The position numbers and the translations under genes were made by a program. The notes beneath the pieces are model-generated. The model saw only the letters and a list, made by a program, of their open reading frames with translations. It ran no database searches and had not been told where the DNA came from. A stretch of DNA of 64,000 nucleotides from Solirubrobacteraceae bacterium. GTDB lineage: Bacteria; Actinomycetota; Thermoleophilia; Solirubrobacterales; Solirubrobacteraceae. The stretch spans positions 176,393-240,392 of the forward strand of contig JAUJOT010000005.1 of the NCBI GenBank assembly GCA_030447505.1, read 5' to 3'. This document shows positions 9,725-17,630 of the stretch, one piece after another; the first letter of the stretch is position 1, and each line of letters starts with the position of its first letter.

Positions 9725-10606
9725 GAGCGGCTGCGCCGGCGGCTGCACGACGCGGGCGAGCTCGCGCTGCGCAGCGAGCTGCGTCGCGATCGAGCTCCAG
9801 CGCCCGAGCCGGTTGCGCAGCGTCGCGGCCGACGGCAGCTCGGGCCGGCCGGCGGCGTGGCGCTCGTAGGAGACCACGGTCGGGATCTCGCCGAGCTCCT
9901 CGACGACGCTGCACAGCGCGGCCCAGCAGGACTCCTCCGTCCAGCGGCGCGTGCGCGCGCGCGCCGGCGTGCTCAGCGGCTGCATCCCTGCCGCGCGCAC
10001 CGCGTTCGTCCAGCCGCCCATCCGGTTGAGCACCGTCGGCAGGCTCGGGTAGTTCAGCACCCGCGCGTGCGCGGCGTACTCCTTTGCGCTGGGGACGCGG
10101 CCGACGCGGGTGCTGACGGACGTCAGCGCGAGGATGATGTCGTGGTCGCTGTACGTCTGCACGCGGCGCGCGCCGGCCATGCTCGCCTTGCGCGCGGCAC
10201 GGTCGACGTCGGTCGCGAAGCGCTCGATCGTGCTCTGGCAGGCAGCCGCCTGCAGGCCGAGCTTGTCGGCGGCCCTGCGCGGCTGCTCGCCCGCCCGCCA
10301 GAGCGCCAGCAGCTCGGCGACGCGCTCCTCGGCCCGGACCTCGGCGCGGCGCCGGCGGGCGGTGGCGATGTCGTGGGCGTCAGGGCCGCCGTGGGCACGC
10401 AGGATCTGGCGCACGCGCTCGCGCGAGACGCCGAAGCGCAGCGCGATCTCGTCGAGGCTCCAGCCCTGCTGGCGCAGCGCCTGCATCTGGCGCACGCGCT
10501 GCAGCGAGCCCGGCGCGAGCGCGCAGTCGTCGCAGCTGGCGGGATCGAGCACGGTCAGAAGCGGCGCGTGGCTCGTCTTGCGCGTCGGCGTCGGGGGCAT
10601 GAGCAC
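9707..10606 (-). CDS. HTH protein with two HNH-associated repeats
   Basis: 299 residues. Residues about 22–70 have a sigma-region-4-like helix-turn-helix (WSLDEIALRFGVSRERVRQ) preceded by a CDDC pair. After a basic linker come two copies of a repeat with the pattern G-x-(I/V)-PS/TV-x-Y-x(9–12)-(L)PS-x-(A)T(V/L)xNR(M/L)G-x-W, near residues 155–205 and 225–275. This resembles the HNH-endonuclease-associated DNA-binding repeat, but no HNH nuclease motif is present. Probably a DNA-binding regulator. TAGCCT lies 6 bases before the GTG and is inside a 14-bp palindrome, so expression may be controlled by an operator over its -10 region. Confidence 0.6.
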   Translation of the reverse strand: MLMPPTPTRKTSHAPLLTVLDPASCDDCALAPGSLQRVRQMQALRQQGWSLDEIALRFGVSRERVRQILRAHGGPDAHDIATARRRRAEVRAEERVAELLALWRAGEQPRRAADKLGLQAAACQSTIERFATDVDRAARKASMAGARRVQTYSDHDIILALTSVSTRVGRVPSAKEYAAHARVLNYPSLPTVLNRMGGWTNAVRAAGMQPLSTPARARTRRWTEESCWAALCSVVEELGEIPTVVSYERHAAGRPELPSAATLRNRLGRWSSIATQLAAQRELARVVQPPAQPLSAAAT

Positions 10607-10610
10607 GGCC

Positions 10611-10624
10611 TTAGGCTAGCCTAA
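10611..10624. promoter_or_regulatory. 14-bp palindrome TTAGGCTAGCCTAA over the promoter of the HTH/HNH-repeat gene
   Basis: A perfect palindrome starting 5 bases upstream of the GTG start at 10606. It contains the minus-strand -10 candidate TAGCCT. The half-site TTAGG…CCTAA resembles DtxR/IdeR iron boxes, but the usual 19-bp spacing is shortened, so the regulator is unknown; autoregulation by the downstream HTH protein is an equal possibility. Confidence 0.55.
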
Positions 10625-10720
10625 GACAGCGATCGAGGGCAAGGCCGCGAAAGCACGACATCTGTCCAGTCAGAGGTTGTTGCGGCGCTTCGGTCCCCGC
10701 GCTTGACTCTCAAGCTCAGC

Positions 10721-10748
10721 TTGAAGGCAAGACCTGCGCTGGTATGCT
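10721..10748 (+). promoter_or_regulatory. Promoter of the RsiG-like/FHA/MerR operon
   Basis: TTGAAG (10721–10726), a 16-base spacer and an extended -10 TGG-TATGCT (10743–10748) fit a housekeeping sigma promoter. The predicted message has a leader of about 45 bases with a strong GGAGGAG ribosome site at 10782–10788. Confidence 0.6.
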
Positions 10749-10798
10749 CGGCCCGAAGCCGCGCGTTGGCACCCCTTCCACGGAGGAGACCTCTCTTG

Positions 10799-11044
10799 AT
10801 GGACACGTTCCCGGACCTCGGCTCGCTTTCGAACCAGGAGCTGAAGGAGCTCATCCAGCAGCTGACCGATGAGGAGGTCGAGGTCTCCTACCGCCGGCGG
10901 ATCCTGCACGGCAAGATCGACATCCTCCGCGCCGAGCTCGTCAACCGGCTGCGCAAGAAGCACGAGACCGGCGAGGACGTCATCTCGGGCGCCGACGTCC
11001 AGCGGTTGACGGACATCCTCGTGGGTCGCAACACGCAGGAGTAA
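10799..11044 (+). CDS. RsiG-like small coiled-coil protein with one c-di-GMP-binding-type motif
   Basis: 81 residues, largely helical. Residues about 25–40 read E-VEV-S-YR-R-RIL-H-GKI-D, matching the E-x3-S-x2-R-x3-Q-x3-D signature of the anti-sigma factor RsiG except that His replaces Gln. In Streptomyces RsiG binds c-di-GMP and the sigma factor WhiG; deep-branching actinobacteria have one-motif versions that act as dimers. A WhiG-type sigma gene is not in the window. The ATG follows GGAGGAG at a 10-base distance; a TTG at 10796 is an alternative. It overlaps the next gene as TAATG, so the three genes are translationally coupled. Confidence 0.65.
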   Translation: MDTFPDLGSLSNQELKELIQQLTDEEVEVSYRRRILHGKIDILRAELVNRLRKKHETGEDVISGADVQRLTDILVGRNTQE

Positions 11045-11511
11045 TGGCGCACCACTGCCCTGAATGCGGGTTCGTCAACGCCGAGGGTGCCAACTACTGT
11101 CAGAAGTGCGGTGCCTTCGTCGGCATCCCCGATCCGCCGAAGGACGCGGTCACGGCGACCTATCGGATCGACGAGACGGGTGAGCTCATCCCCGTCGAGC
11201 TCGAGGACGTCGTCGCGCAGGGCGCGGCGCTCGTCATCCGCTCCGGCGGCGGCCGCGTCGGCGAGAGCTTCGTGCTCGAGGGCGAGCGGATGCCGATCGG
11301 GCGCCGGCCCGACAGCGCCGTCTTCCTCGACGACGTGACGGTGTCGCGCGACCACGCGCTGATCGTCCGCCGCGGCGGCGACTGGCACCTGGACGACCTC
11401 GGCTCGCTGAACGGCACCTACGTCAATCGTCAGCGGATCGAGACGCACCGCCTGCAGGACGGCGACGAGCTGCAGGTCGGCAAGTACAAGCTCACCTTCC
11501 TCCAGCGCTGA
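11044..11511 (+). CDS. Zinc-ribbon and FHA-domain protein (GarA-related context)
   Basis: 155 residues: an N-terminal double-Cys zinc ribbon (CPECGF…YCQKCG, residues 5–23), then an FHA phosphothreonine-binding domain (about 78–150) with the conserved GR…S…D…VSRDHA…LGSLNGTYVN. FHA domains read Ser/Thr-kinase phosphorylation. In mycobacteria the FHA protein GarA lies next to the MerR regulator Rv1828, the same pairing as here; GarA lacks this zinc ribbon. The start overlaps the preceding stop (TAATG) and its stop overlaps the next start (TGATG). Confidence 0.85.
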   Translation: MAHHCPECGFVNAEGANYCQKCGAFVGIPDPPKDAVTATYRIDETGELIPVELEDVVAQGAALVIRSGGGRVGESFVLEGERMPIGRRPDSAVFLDDVTVSRDHALIVRRGGDWHLDDLGSLNGTYVNRQRIETHRLQDGDELQVGKYKLTFLQR

Positions 11512-12281
11512 TGGCGACCGCGAACGAGACGAATGCGCACGCCGCGGAGGGATCGGCGGCCGACGACGGGCCACCGCAGAAGTCGATGACGATCGGCGCC
11601 GTCTGCAAGGGCCTGGCCCAGGAGTTCCCCGACATCTCGATCTCGAAGATCCGCTACCTCGAGGAGCAGAAGCTGCTCAACCCGCGCCGCACGGCCGGGG
11701 GCTACCGCCTCTACTCGGCGTCCGACGTGGTCCGCCTGCGCACGATCCTGCGCCTGCAGCGCGACGAGTTCCTGCCGCTGCGCGTCATCCGCCAGGAGCT
11801 TGCCTCCGGCCGCGCGGGCGACGGCGAGGGCGCCGTCGCGGCGACCGTCCAGTCCGTCGCCGGCAAGCGCAAGCGACGGGCGAGCGTGTCGGTCACCGAC
11901 GGCGGCGCGATGTACCCGCTCGCCGACGTCCTCGAGGAGACGCGCGCGAACCCCGAGCTCGTCCGCGAGCTCGAGGACTACGGCGTCATCAAGGGCGAGC
12001 TGCGCAACGGCACGCACTACTACGACGAGACCGAGCGCGAGATCATCGGCGCGGTGACCGAGCTCGCGCGCTACGGCGTCGGCGGGCGCAACCTGCGCGT
12101 CTTTCGCTCCTCCGCAGACCGTGAGGCGGCGCTGCTGCAGCAGATCCTCGCCCCCGCGCTGCGCTCGCGCAATCCCGAGCGCCGCAAGGAGGCGCTCGAG
12201 GCGCTCGAGAACCTCGCCGCGGTGGCCTCGCATCTCAAGCACCTGCTGCTGATCCGCGACCTGCGCAAGATCGCCGGATAG
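11511..12281 (+). CDS. MerR-family regulator (Rv1828/FtsR-like)
   Basis: 256 residues with an N-terminal MerR winged helix-turn-helix (about 23–95: IGAVCKGLAQEFPDISISKIRYLEEQ region, then NPRRTAGGYRLYS). A second, C-terminal region (about 130–200: YPLADVLEETRANPELVRELEDYG) resembles the effector-like domain of Rv1828/FtsR, a regulator of ftsZ in Corynebacterium. No metal-binding cysteines are seen. It is the last gene of the RsiG-like/FHA/MerR operon, so it may receive the signals read by those proteins; that link is inference. Confidence 0.8.
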   Translation: MATANETNAHAAEGSAADDGPPQKSMTIGAVCKGLAQEFPDISISKIRYLEEQKLLNPRRTAGGYRLYSASDVVRLRTILRLQRDEFLPLRVIRQELASGRAGDGEGAVAATVQSVAGKRKRRASVSVTDGGAMYPLADVLEETRANPELVRELEDYGVIKGELRNGTHYYDETEREIIGAVTELARYGVGGRNLRVFRSSADREAALLQQILAPALRSRNPERRKEALEALENLAAVASHLKHLLLIRDLRKIAG

Positions 12282-12337
12282 CGAGGATCAGCGGTGACCG
12301 TCGCCGTTCACCCCAGGTCCAGCGGCGGCGCGCAGTC

Positions 12338-12871
12338 GTGACCGGCGACGGTTCGCTCGAAAGCTACATCCGCTCGGTTCCCGACTTCCCCAAGCCGGGG
12401 ATCGTCTTTCGCGACATCACGCCGCTGCTCGCCAGCGCGCAGGGCCTCGACACGTCGCTCACGGCCCTCACCGAGCTCACCCGCGACCTGCGCCCGGACA
12501 TCGTCATCGGCGCCGAGGCGCGCGGCTTTCTGTTCGGCCCGGCGCTCGCGCACAAGCTCGGCGCGGGCTTTGCGCTGGCTCGCAAGCCGGGATCGCTGCC
12601 GCACAGGACGATCCGCCACGAGTACTCGCTGGAGTACGGCACGAGCGTGCTCGAGCTGCACGAGGACGCGATCGGTGCGGGGGCGCGCGTGCTCGTCCAC
12701 GACGACCTGCTGGCGACCGGCGGCACGGCGAGGGCGCTGTGCTCGCTCGTCGAGCAGCTCGGCGGCGAGGTCGTCGGCTGCGCGTTTCTCATCGAGCTCG
12801 CCTTCCTGCCGGGCCGCGCCGCGCTCGCGCCGCACGACGTGCACGCGCTGATCCGCTACGACGAGGAGTAG
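12338..12871 (+). CDS. apt: Adenine phosphoribosyltransferase
   Basis: Purine salvage: adenine + PRPP to AMP. 177 residues with the N-terminal VPDFPKPGIVFRDITPLL segment typical of Apt, EARGFLFGPALA and the PRPP-binding loop VLVHDDLLATGGTA (about residues 117–130). GTG start. In many bacteria apt lies near relA; that gene is not seen here. Confidence 0.95.
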   Translation: MTGDGSLESYIRSVPDFPKPGIVFRDITPLLASAQGLDTSLTALTELTRDLRPDIVIGAEARGFLFGPALAHKLGAGFALARKPGSLPHRTIRHEYSLEYGTSVLELHEDAIGAGARVLVHDDLLATGGTARALCSLVEQLGGEVVGCAFLIELAFLPGRAALAPHDVHALIRYDEE

Positions 12872-12911
12872 CTCTCGGGGCGACGGACGCTGCGCCGACC
12901 AGTTCGTTTCG

Positions 12912-13601
12912 TCACGACTCCTCCTGCGCTCGTCGCGCGCTGCCGATGACGCGCGGCGCGGCGGGCGCGACGAGCAGCGTCGGGCGGAAGTGAAATCGGC
13001 GGCAGTCTTGGATCGCAAAGCCAGCACGCTCGATCGCGACGACGGTGTCGCGGTCGGCGTGACAGCCGCCCCCGACGAGCGGCCAGACGCCGGTCCGGGT
13101 CAGCGCGCGCTGGAGCGCGGCCAGCCGCGGCTCGCGGGCGAGCACGTGCTCGTAGAAGCGCAGCTCGCCGGCGGGGCGGATGACCCGACGCAGGTCCGTG
13201 AGCGTCGCGTCGAGGTCGGGCACGGTGCAGAGCACGAGCGACGCGACGGCGGCGTCGAATGCCGCGTCCGCGAACGCCAGCCGGCCGGCCAGCCCGTCGA
13301 CGACGTCGATGCGCAGCTTGGCGTTGCGCGCCGCCTCGACGGCGCGCTCGCGCAGGTATGGCTCGGGCTCGACGGCGACCACTTCGTCGACCGTCGTGGG
13401 GTAGTGCTCGAAGTTCAGGCCGTTGCCGGCGCCCAGCTCGAGCACGCGTCCGCGCAGGCCGGCCAGCAGCTCGCGGCGGTGGGCGGCCTGGCCGGCGTCC
13501 TCGGCGGCTGCAGCTGCTCTGGATCGCCGATCAGGTATCGCGTTCACGCGCTTGACCTTGCTGGTTCTGCAGGCCGGTTCTCGTCCTGCCTCGGTCGCCA
13601 T
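12912..13601 (-). CDS. Class I SAM-dependent methyltransferase, paralogue 1
   Basis: 229 residues. The SAM-binding motif I is VLELGAGNGLN (about 53–63), with an acidic end of strand 2 (VAVEPEPYLR) and the IRPAGELRFYEHVL segment typical of UbiE/phospholipid-type methyltransferases. It is strikingly similar over the whole length to the methyltransferase at 47446–48102 (same HRRELLAGL, GNGLNFEHYP, CHADRDT blocks). Its start codon directly abuts a BlaI-type operator, with TACGCT as -10 nine bases upstream, and a 105-bp copy of this promoter plus the first 20 codons exists at 38.3 kb. Substrate unknown. Confidence 0.8.
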   Translation of the reverse strand: MATEAGREPACRTSKVKRVNAIPDRRSRAAAAAEDAGQAAHRRELLAGLRGRVLELGAGNGLNFEHYPTTVDEVVAVEPEPYLRERAVEAARNAKLRIDVVDGLAGRLAFADAAFDAAVASLVLCTVPDLDATLTDLRRVIRPAGELRFYEHVLAREPRLAALQRALTRTGVWPLVGGGCHADRDTVVAIERAGFAIQDCRRFHFRPTLLVAPAAPRVIGSARRAQEES

Positions 13602-13620
13602 CTACGAGCTAGCGTAGTAG
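13602..13620 (-). promoter_or_regulatory. BlaI/CopY-type operator upstream of methyltransferase 1
   Basis: CTACGAGCTAGCGTAGTAG directly abuts the ATG and contains the minus-strand -10 TACGCT. The same 19 bases occur, reverse-complemented, at 38335–38353 in the copper/redox island, and CTAC…GTAG arms match the other operator candidates there. Confidence 0.6.
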
Positions 13621-13706
13621 AAGTCATCGGACGCTTCGCCGATCCCCGGCCGTCGATCCTGACGTCCGGCGACTGGCCGGCCAGCGCCGGCGCCCGGCGA
13701 GCGGCG

Positions 13707-14717
13707 CTACGGGGTCGTCGTCGGCGGCGGCTGGGTCTGCGTCTGCGTTCGCTGCTTGGCGAGGTCGGCGGCACTCACCATGCGCGCCACGAGGACGAGG
13801 TTGCCGGGCTTCGTCGGCTTCTCGGTCGTCTCGCGCGTCAGCAGGACTGCGCCGTAGGCCGGGGTGCCGGGCGACAGCTCGCTGACGGTCTCCAGCCGGC
13901 CGTCCTCGCCGACGGTCGCATCGGGGAAGCCGAGGAACTGCTTCTTGTCCTCAGACGTGTACAGCCAGACGCCGTAGGCCGAACCGCGCGCGCTGCTCGG
14001 CGGCAGCCCCGTCGCCTGCAGCGCGAGGCGGTACTGGTTGTTGTCGGGGAAGCGGACGATCGCCACCTGTCCCTTGGCGTCCGAATCGCCGCCCTCGGGC
14101 GCGATCAGGGTGCCCTGCGCGACGACGACGAACTTGTCGCCGGTCGGCGTCGTCTGCACGGCGGCTGACGTCGAGGTGGGCGACGCCGTGGTCGCCGTCG
14201 ACGCGGGGTCGTCGCCGCCCACGCCCAGCGCCAGGATGATCGCTATGCCGAGGATCACGCCGACGCCCGCGAGCAGCAGCCGGGTGCCGAGCCGCGAGCT
14301 GCGCTTGACCTCATCCTGGCGCGCCGCGCGGCGGTCGAGCGCGTCGAACGCCTCCGCCACCTCCTCGCGCTGGGCAGGGATGTCGGGCAGCGCGTCGCCA
14401 GCGATCGGGGCCAGCGCCGTCGCCGCCGCGCGCGCCCACGCGCGGCCGGCGGCCGACCCCTGCAGGTAGTCGCGCGTCGCCGCACGCTGCGAGGCCGTCT
14501 GCTGGCCGAGCAGGTAGTCGGCGATCTCGTCGCGCCGGGCGGGGCCGATCTCGCTCGAGTCGGGTGCGACGGCGGCGATTGCGCCGCGGGCGCGCGTGCG
14601 GACGCCGGTGGGGTCGGTCTTCAGCAGGACGGCGAGGTCGTCGTAGGACTTGCCCTGACGCAGCAGCAGCTGCAGAACCGCGCGCTGACGGTCGTTGAGG
14701 GTGTCGATGGAGGCCAT
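13707..14717 (-). CDS. Transmembrane protein joining a sigma-region-4-like HTH to an extracytoplasmic domain
   Basis: 336 residues. Residues 1–50 (LNDRQRAVLQLLLRQGKSYDDLAVLL) look like a sigma-70 region 4 helix-turn-helix. A helical linker with QQTASQRAATRDYLQG follows, then one membrane helix (about 165–187), a Thr/Ser-rich stalk and a C-terminal domain (about 210–325) resembling the outer domain of RskA-type anti-sigma factors, ending in a TQTQPPP tail. The parts suggest a membrane-tethered regulator in which an HTH is fused to an anti-sigma-like sensor. The start at 14717 is preferred because TAGGGT lies 8 bases upstream; an ATG at 14744 is possible. rseP in this window could in principle cleave it. 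Confidence 0.55.
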   Translation of the reverse strand: MASIDTLNDRQRAVLQLLLRQGKSYDDLAVLLKTDPTGVRTRARGAIAAVAPDSSEIGPARRDEIADYLLGQQTASQRAATRDYLQGSAAGRAWARAAATALAPIAGDALPDIPAQREEVAEAFDALDRRAARQDEVKRSSRLGTRLLLAGVGVILGIAIILALGVGGDDPASTATTASPTSTSAAVQTTPTGDKFVVVAQGTLIAPEGGDSDAKGQVAIVRFPDNNQYRLALQATGLPPSSARGSAYGVWLYTSEDKKQFLGFPDATVGEDGRLETVSELSPGTPAYGAVLLTRETTEKPTKPGNLVLVARMVSAADLAKQRTQTQTQPPPTTTP

Positions 14718-14806
14718 CAGGGGCAACCCTAGTAGGTCGTGCATCGACCCTGCGTCGGCGCACTCGGCACGTTGCGCGGCTGTCAGCGGGTAGCCTCCGG
14801 CGACCG

Positions 14807-15214
14807 ATGAGCGGTCGCGATCTGTCCCTGCCGGCCGGCGGCTTCGACGCCCTTTACGGCCTCGAGCTGCTCGAGGTCACCGACGAGCTCGTGCGCGCCC
14901 AGGTCGCAGTCCGCGACGAGGTCAAGCAGCCGTTCGGGCTTGTCCACGGAGGCGTTCTGACGTCAGTCGCCGAGGCGCTCGCCTCGCTCGGGACGGCGGT
15001 CGTGGTGATGCCTGCGGGGATGGCCGCGATGGGGCTTTCGAACAACACGTCGTTCATCCGCCCGATCAGCGAAGGAACGATCCACGCGCGCGCGGTCCGC
15101 CGCCATCGCGGCCGCACGAGCTGGATCTGGGACGTCGAGATCACCGACGACGCCGGGCGTCTGTGCGCGCTGGCGCGGATGACGATCGCGGTTCGGCCTC
15201 GGGCTGCCGGCTAG
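14807..15214 (+). CDS. PaaI-like hotdog-fold acyl-CoA thioesterase
   Basis: 135 residues with the hotdog signature FGLVHGGVLTSVAEALASLGTA (shortened: HGGV at about residue 47, with Glu about 8 residues later) and a later LSNNTSFIRP segment typical of PaaI/YdiI-type thioesterases. It hydrolyses aromatic or fatty acyl-CoA esters in the cytoplasm; substrate not assignable (YdiI-like activity on DHNA-CoA is one possibility). TAGCCT lies 8–10 bases upstream of the ATG. Confidence 0.8.
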   Translation: MSGRDLSLPAGGFDALYGLELLEVTDELVRAQVAVRDEVKQPFGLVHGGVLTSVAEALASLGTAVVVMPAGMAAMGLSNNTSFIRPISEGTIHARAVRRHRGRTSWIWDVEITDDAGRLCALARMTIAVRPRAAG

Positions 15215-15271
15215 CCTCGCCGAGAGCACCAACAGCGTCCGGCGCGCGGGCCAGGCAGCACGCGCCCGCCG

Positions 15272-17011
15272 CTAGCCGCGATAGCGGTTCGTGATCGGCA
15301 CGCGGCGGTCGCGGCCGAACGCGCGCGTCGTGATCTTGATCCCCGGCGGCTGCTGGCGGCGCTTGTACTCGGCGACGTCGACGAGCCCGAGGACGCGGTC
15401 GACGTCTTCGGCGCGCAGGCCGCGGGCGAGCAGCTGCTCGCGACCGAGGTCGTGCTCGACATAGCCCTCGAGGATCGCGTCGAGGATCTCGTAGGGCGGC
15501 AGCGACTGGTCATCGCGCTGGTCCTCACGCAGCTCGGCTGAGGGCGCGCGCGTGAAGAGCTCGGACGGCACGAGAGCGCCACCGGCGCGCTCGTCGCGGT
15601 GGCGGGCGAGCCTGTAGACGAGCTGCTTCGGGACGTCCTTGATGACGGCGAAGCCGCCCGCGCTGTCGCCGTAGAGCGTCGAGTAGCCGACCGACATCTC
15701 CGACTTGTTGCCCGTCGTCAGGACGAGCCAGCCGAACTTGTTGGACAGCGCCATCAGCAGGTTGCCGCGGATGCGCGCCTGCAGGTTCTCCTCGGTGACA
15801 TCGCGCTCGCGGCCGGCGAAGACGTCGCTCAGCCCGACGTCGAAGGCGCGCATCATCGGCTCGATCGGCAGCTCGAGCAGCTCGCTGCCGAGGTTCTGCG
15901 CGAGCCGGTGTGCATCGCCGCGCGTGGCCTTCGAGGAGTACGGCGAGGGCATCGTCACGCAGGTGACGCAGTCCGCGCCGAGCGCGTCGACTGCGATCAG
16001 CGCGACGAGCGTCGAATCGATCCCGCCGCTGAGGCCGAGCACGGCGTGGCAGAAGCCGTTCTTGCGCGCGTAGTCGCGCGTCCCGAGCACGAGCGCGGCG
16101 TAGATCTCCTCGACGGGGCCGAGCCCAGCCGCCGGCGGCGCGATCGCCGCGTCGAGCGCGCGGGCGCCGGACGGGCGGCCGACGGTGAAGGACCCGAGCT
16201 GGTCGACGCTGCCGTGAGCGGCCGCCGCGGGCGCCCGCCGGCGCGTGTCGCGCAGCCGCGCCGAGCCGACCGTGACCGGGTCGACCTCGGCCACGAGCAG
16301 CGCCTCCTGAAACTGCGGTGCGCGGGCGAGGACGGTGCCCTCGTGGTCGATCAGGAGCGAGTGGCCGTCGAAGACGAGCTCGTCCTGGCCGCCGACCAGG
16401 CCGCAGAACGCGACGGCTGCGAGCTCGTCGCGCGCGCGCTGCTGGAGCATCCGCTCCCGCCGGGCGCCCTTGCCGGCGTCGTACGGCGACGCCGACAGGT
16501 TGACGATCACGCGCGCGCCCGACAGCGCCTCGTCGGAGAGCGGCGGGCCCGGCTGCCAGACGTCCTCGCAGATCGTCAGGCCGACCGTGACGCCGTCGAC
16601 CTCGATCGTCGCGCCGCGCTGGCCCGGCTGGAAGTAGCGCAACTCGTCGAACACGCCGTAGTTGGGCAGGTGCAGCTTGCGGTAGCTCGCCTGCAGCCGA
16701 CCGTCGGCGAGCACGCCCGCGGCGTTGTGGACGTCCTCGGCGCGCTCCGGATAGCCGACGACGGCGACGATCGCGCGCGCCTGCTCGGCGAGCCGCTCGA
16801 GCGCCGCGCGCGCGTCGGCGAGAAAGTGCTCCTTGAGCAGCAGGTCCTCGGGCGGGTAGCCGGTCAGCGCGAGCTCGGGAAAGCAGACGAGCTGCGCGCC
16901 GGCGTCGCGCGCGGCGGCGATGCCCTCGGCGATCTTCGCCTCGTTGCCGGCGATGTCGCCGACGACGGCGTTCATCTGCGACAGCGCGATGCGCAGCGGG
17001 GGTTGCATCAT
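15272..17011 (-). CDS. nadE: Glutamine-dependent NAD+ synthetase
   Basis: Final step of NAD synthesis: amidates nicotinate adenine dinucleotide with ammonia from glutamine. 579 residues in two domains: an N-terminal nitrilase-fold glutaminase (1 to about 260) with the Glu-Lys-Cys triad in FPELALTGYP, SYRKLHLPNYG and LTICEDVW, and a C-terminal ATP-pyrophosphatase domain with LGLSGGIDST (P-loop, about residue 305) and TTGNKSEMSVGY. It starts at an ATG-ATG pair. The stop of the upstream gene at 17008 overlaps the start, so the two are probably co-transcribed. Confidence 0.96.
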   Translation of the reverse strand: MMQPPLRIALSQMNAVVGDIAGNEAKIAEGIAAARDAGAQLVCFPELALTGYPPEDLLLKEHFLADARAALERLAEQARAIVAVVGYPERAEDVHNAAGVLADGRLQASYRKLHLPNYGVFDELRYFQPGQRGATIEVDGVTVGLTICEDVWQPGPPLSDEALSGARVIVNLSASPYDAGKGARRERMLQQRARDELAAVAFCGLVGGQDELVFDGHSLLIDHEGTVLARAPQFQEALLVAEVDPVTVGSARLRDTRRRAPAAAAHGSVDQLGSFTVGRPSGARALDAAIAPPAAGLGPVEEIYAALVLGTRDYARKNGFCHAVLGLSGGIDSTLVALIAVDALGADCVTCVTMPSPYSSKATRGDAHRLAQNLGSELLELPIEPMMRAFDVGLSDVFAGRERDVTEENLQARIRGNLLMALSNKFGWLVLTTGNKSEMSVGYSTLYGDSAGGFAVIKDVPKQLVYRLARHRDERAGGALVPSELFTRAPSAELREDQRDDQSLPPYEILDAILEGYVEHDLGREQLLARGLRAEDVDRVLGLVDVAEYKRRQQPPGIKITTRAFGRDRRVPITNRYRG

Positions 17012-17433
17012 CGGACCTTCCCGAGCCAGTACTCGATGAACGACTCGAGCTTCGGGTCGTCGGGTCCCGCGGCCTCCAGCCGCCGCGTCGACGTGACCGC
17101 CGTGACCGGCGCCGTCAGGTTCGGCCGACGCTGCACGAGGACCGCCTGTCCGACGGCCTCGAGCGCGGCGCGCGGCGCGCCGGCGGTGCGCGTCGCGAGC
17201 GCGCGCAGGTCCCTGCTCAGGCGCTCGTCGCTGTAGAGCAGCACGACGTTGCCGGGCTTGACCGCGGGCCGCGACCCGGGCGCGCGCTCGACACCGGGTC
17301 CGTCGCCCTGCTGCGGGACGGTCGCGTCGTCGCGCGAGACGAAGAACGCCGCCAGCGCCGCGACCCCGATCACCGTCACGACCGCTGCGGCGATCGCAAG
17401 CAACGCCTTGGCGCCGATCGCCGAGGAGCCCAT
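17008..17433 (-). CDS. Single-pass membrane protein, DUF3105-like extracytoplasmic part
   Basis: 141 residues from the ATG at 17433. One membrane helix (about residues 8–32) is followed by an extracytoplasmic segment with KPGNVVLLYSDERLS and later TSTRRLEAAGPDDPKLESFIEYWLGK, which resembles the C-terminal half of DUF3105 proteins; the usual His-rich half is missing. Function unknown. It overlaps nadE by 4 bases. The upstream frame could extend to 17619, but that stretch is Arg/Pro-only and does not look coding. Confidence 0.6.
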   Translation of the reverse strand: MGSSAIGAKALLAIAAAVVTVIGVAALAAFFVSRDDATVPQQGDGPGVERAPGSRPAVKPGNVVLLYSDERLSRDLRALATRTAGAPRAALEAVGQAVLVQRRPNLTAPVTAVTSTRRLEAAGPDDPKLESFIEYWLGKVR

Positions 17434-17630
17434 CAGCGCGTGCTGCCCGCGACCGGGCGGCGCTCGCGCGTCACGCGGCGCCCGCGGGTGAGCGACGCGA
17501 CGCGCACGCGGGCGCCGGCCTTCTCGAGCTGCAGGAAGGACGCGTCGAGGGCGGGGATGCGGTGGCCGCGGGCGATGCGCTGATTGTTCCACGCCCGAGC
17601 GCTCCGGTCGGGTCGTCATCGTTCAGGGTC

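Noticed and set aside
17434..17630. Minus-strand segment reading RIPALDASFLQLE, like the start of wax ester synthases
   Set aside because: Only about 50 codons, no start codon, and stop codons on both sides; probably chance.
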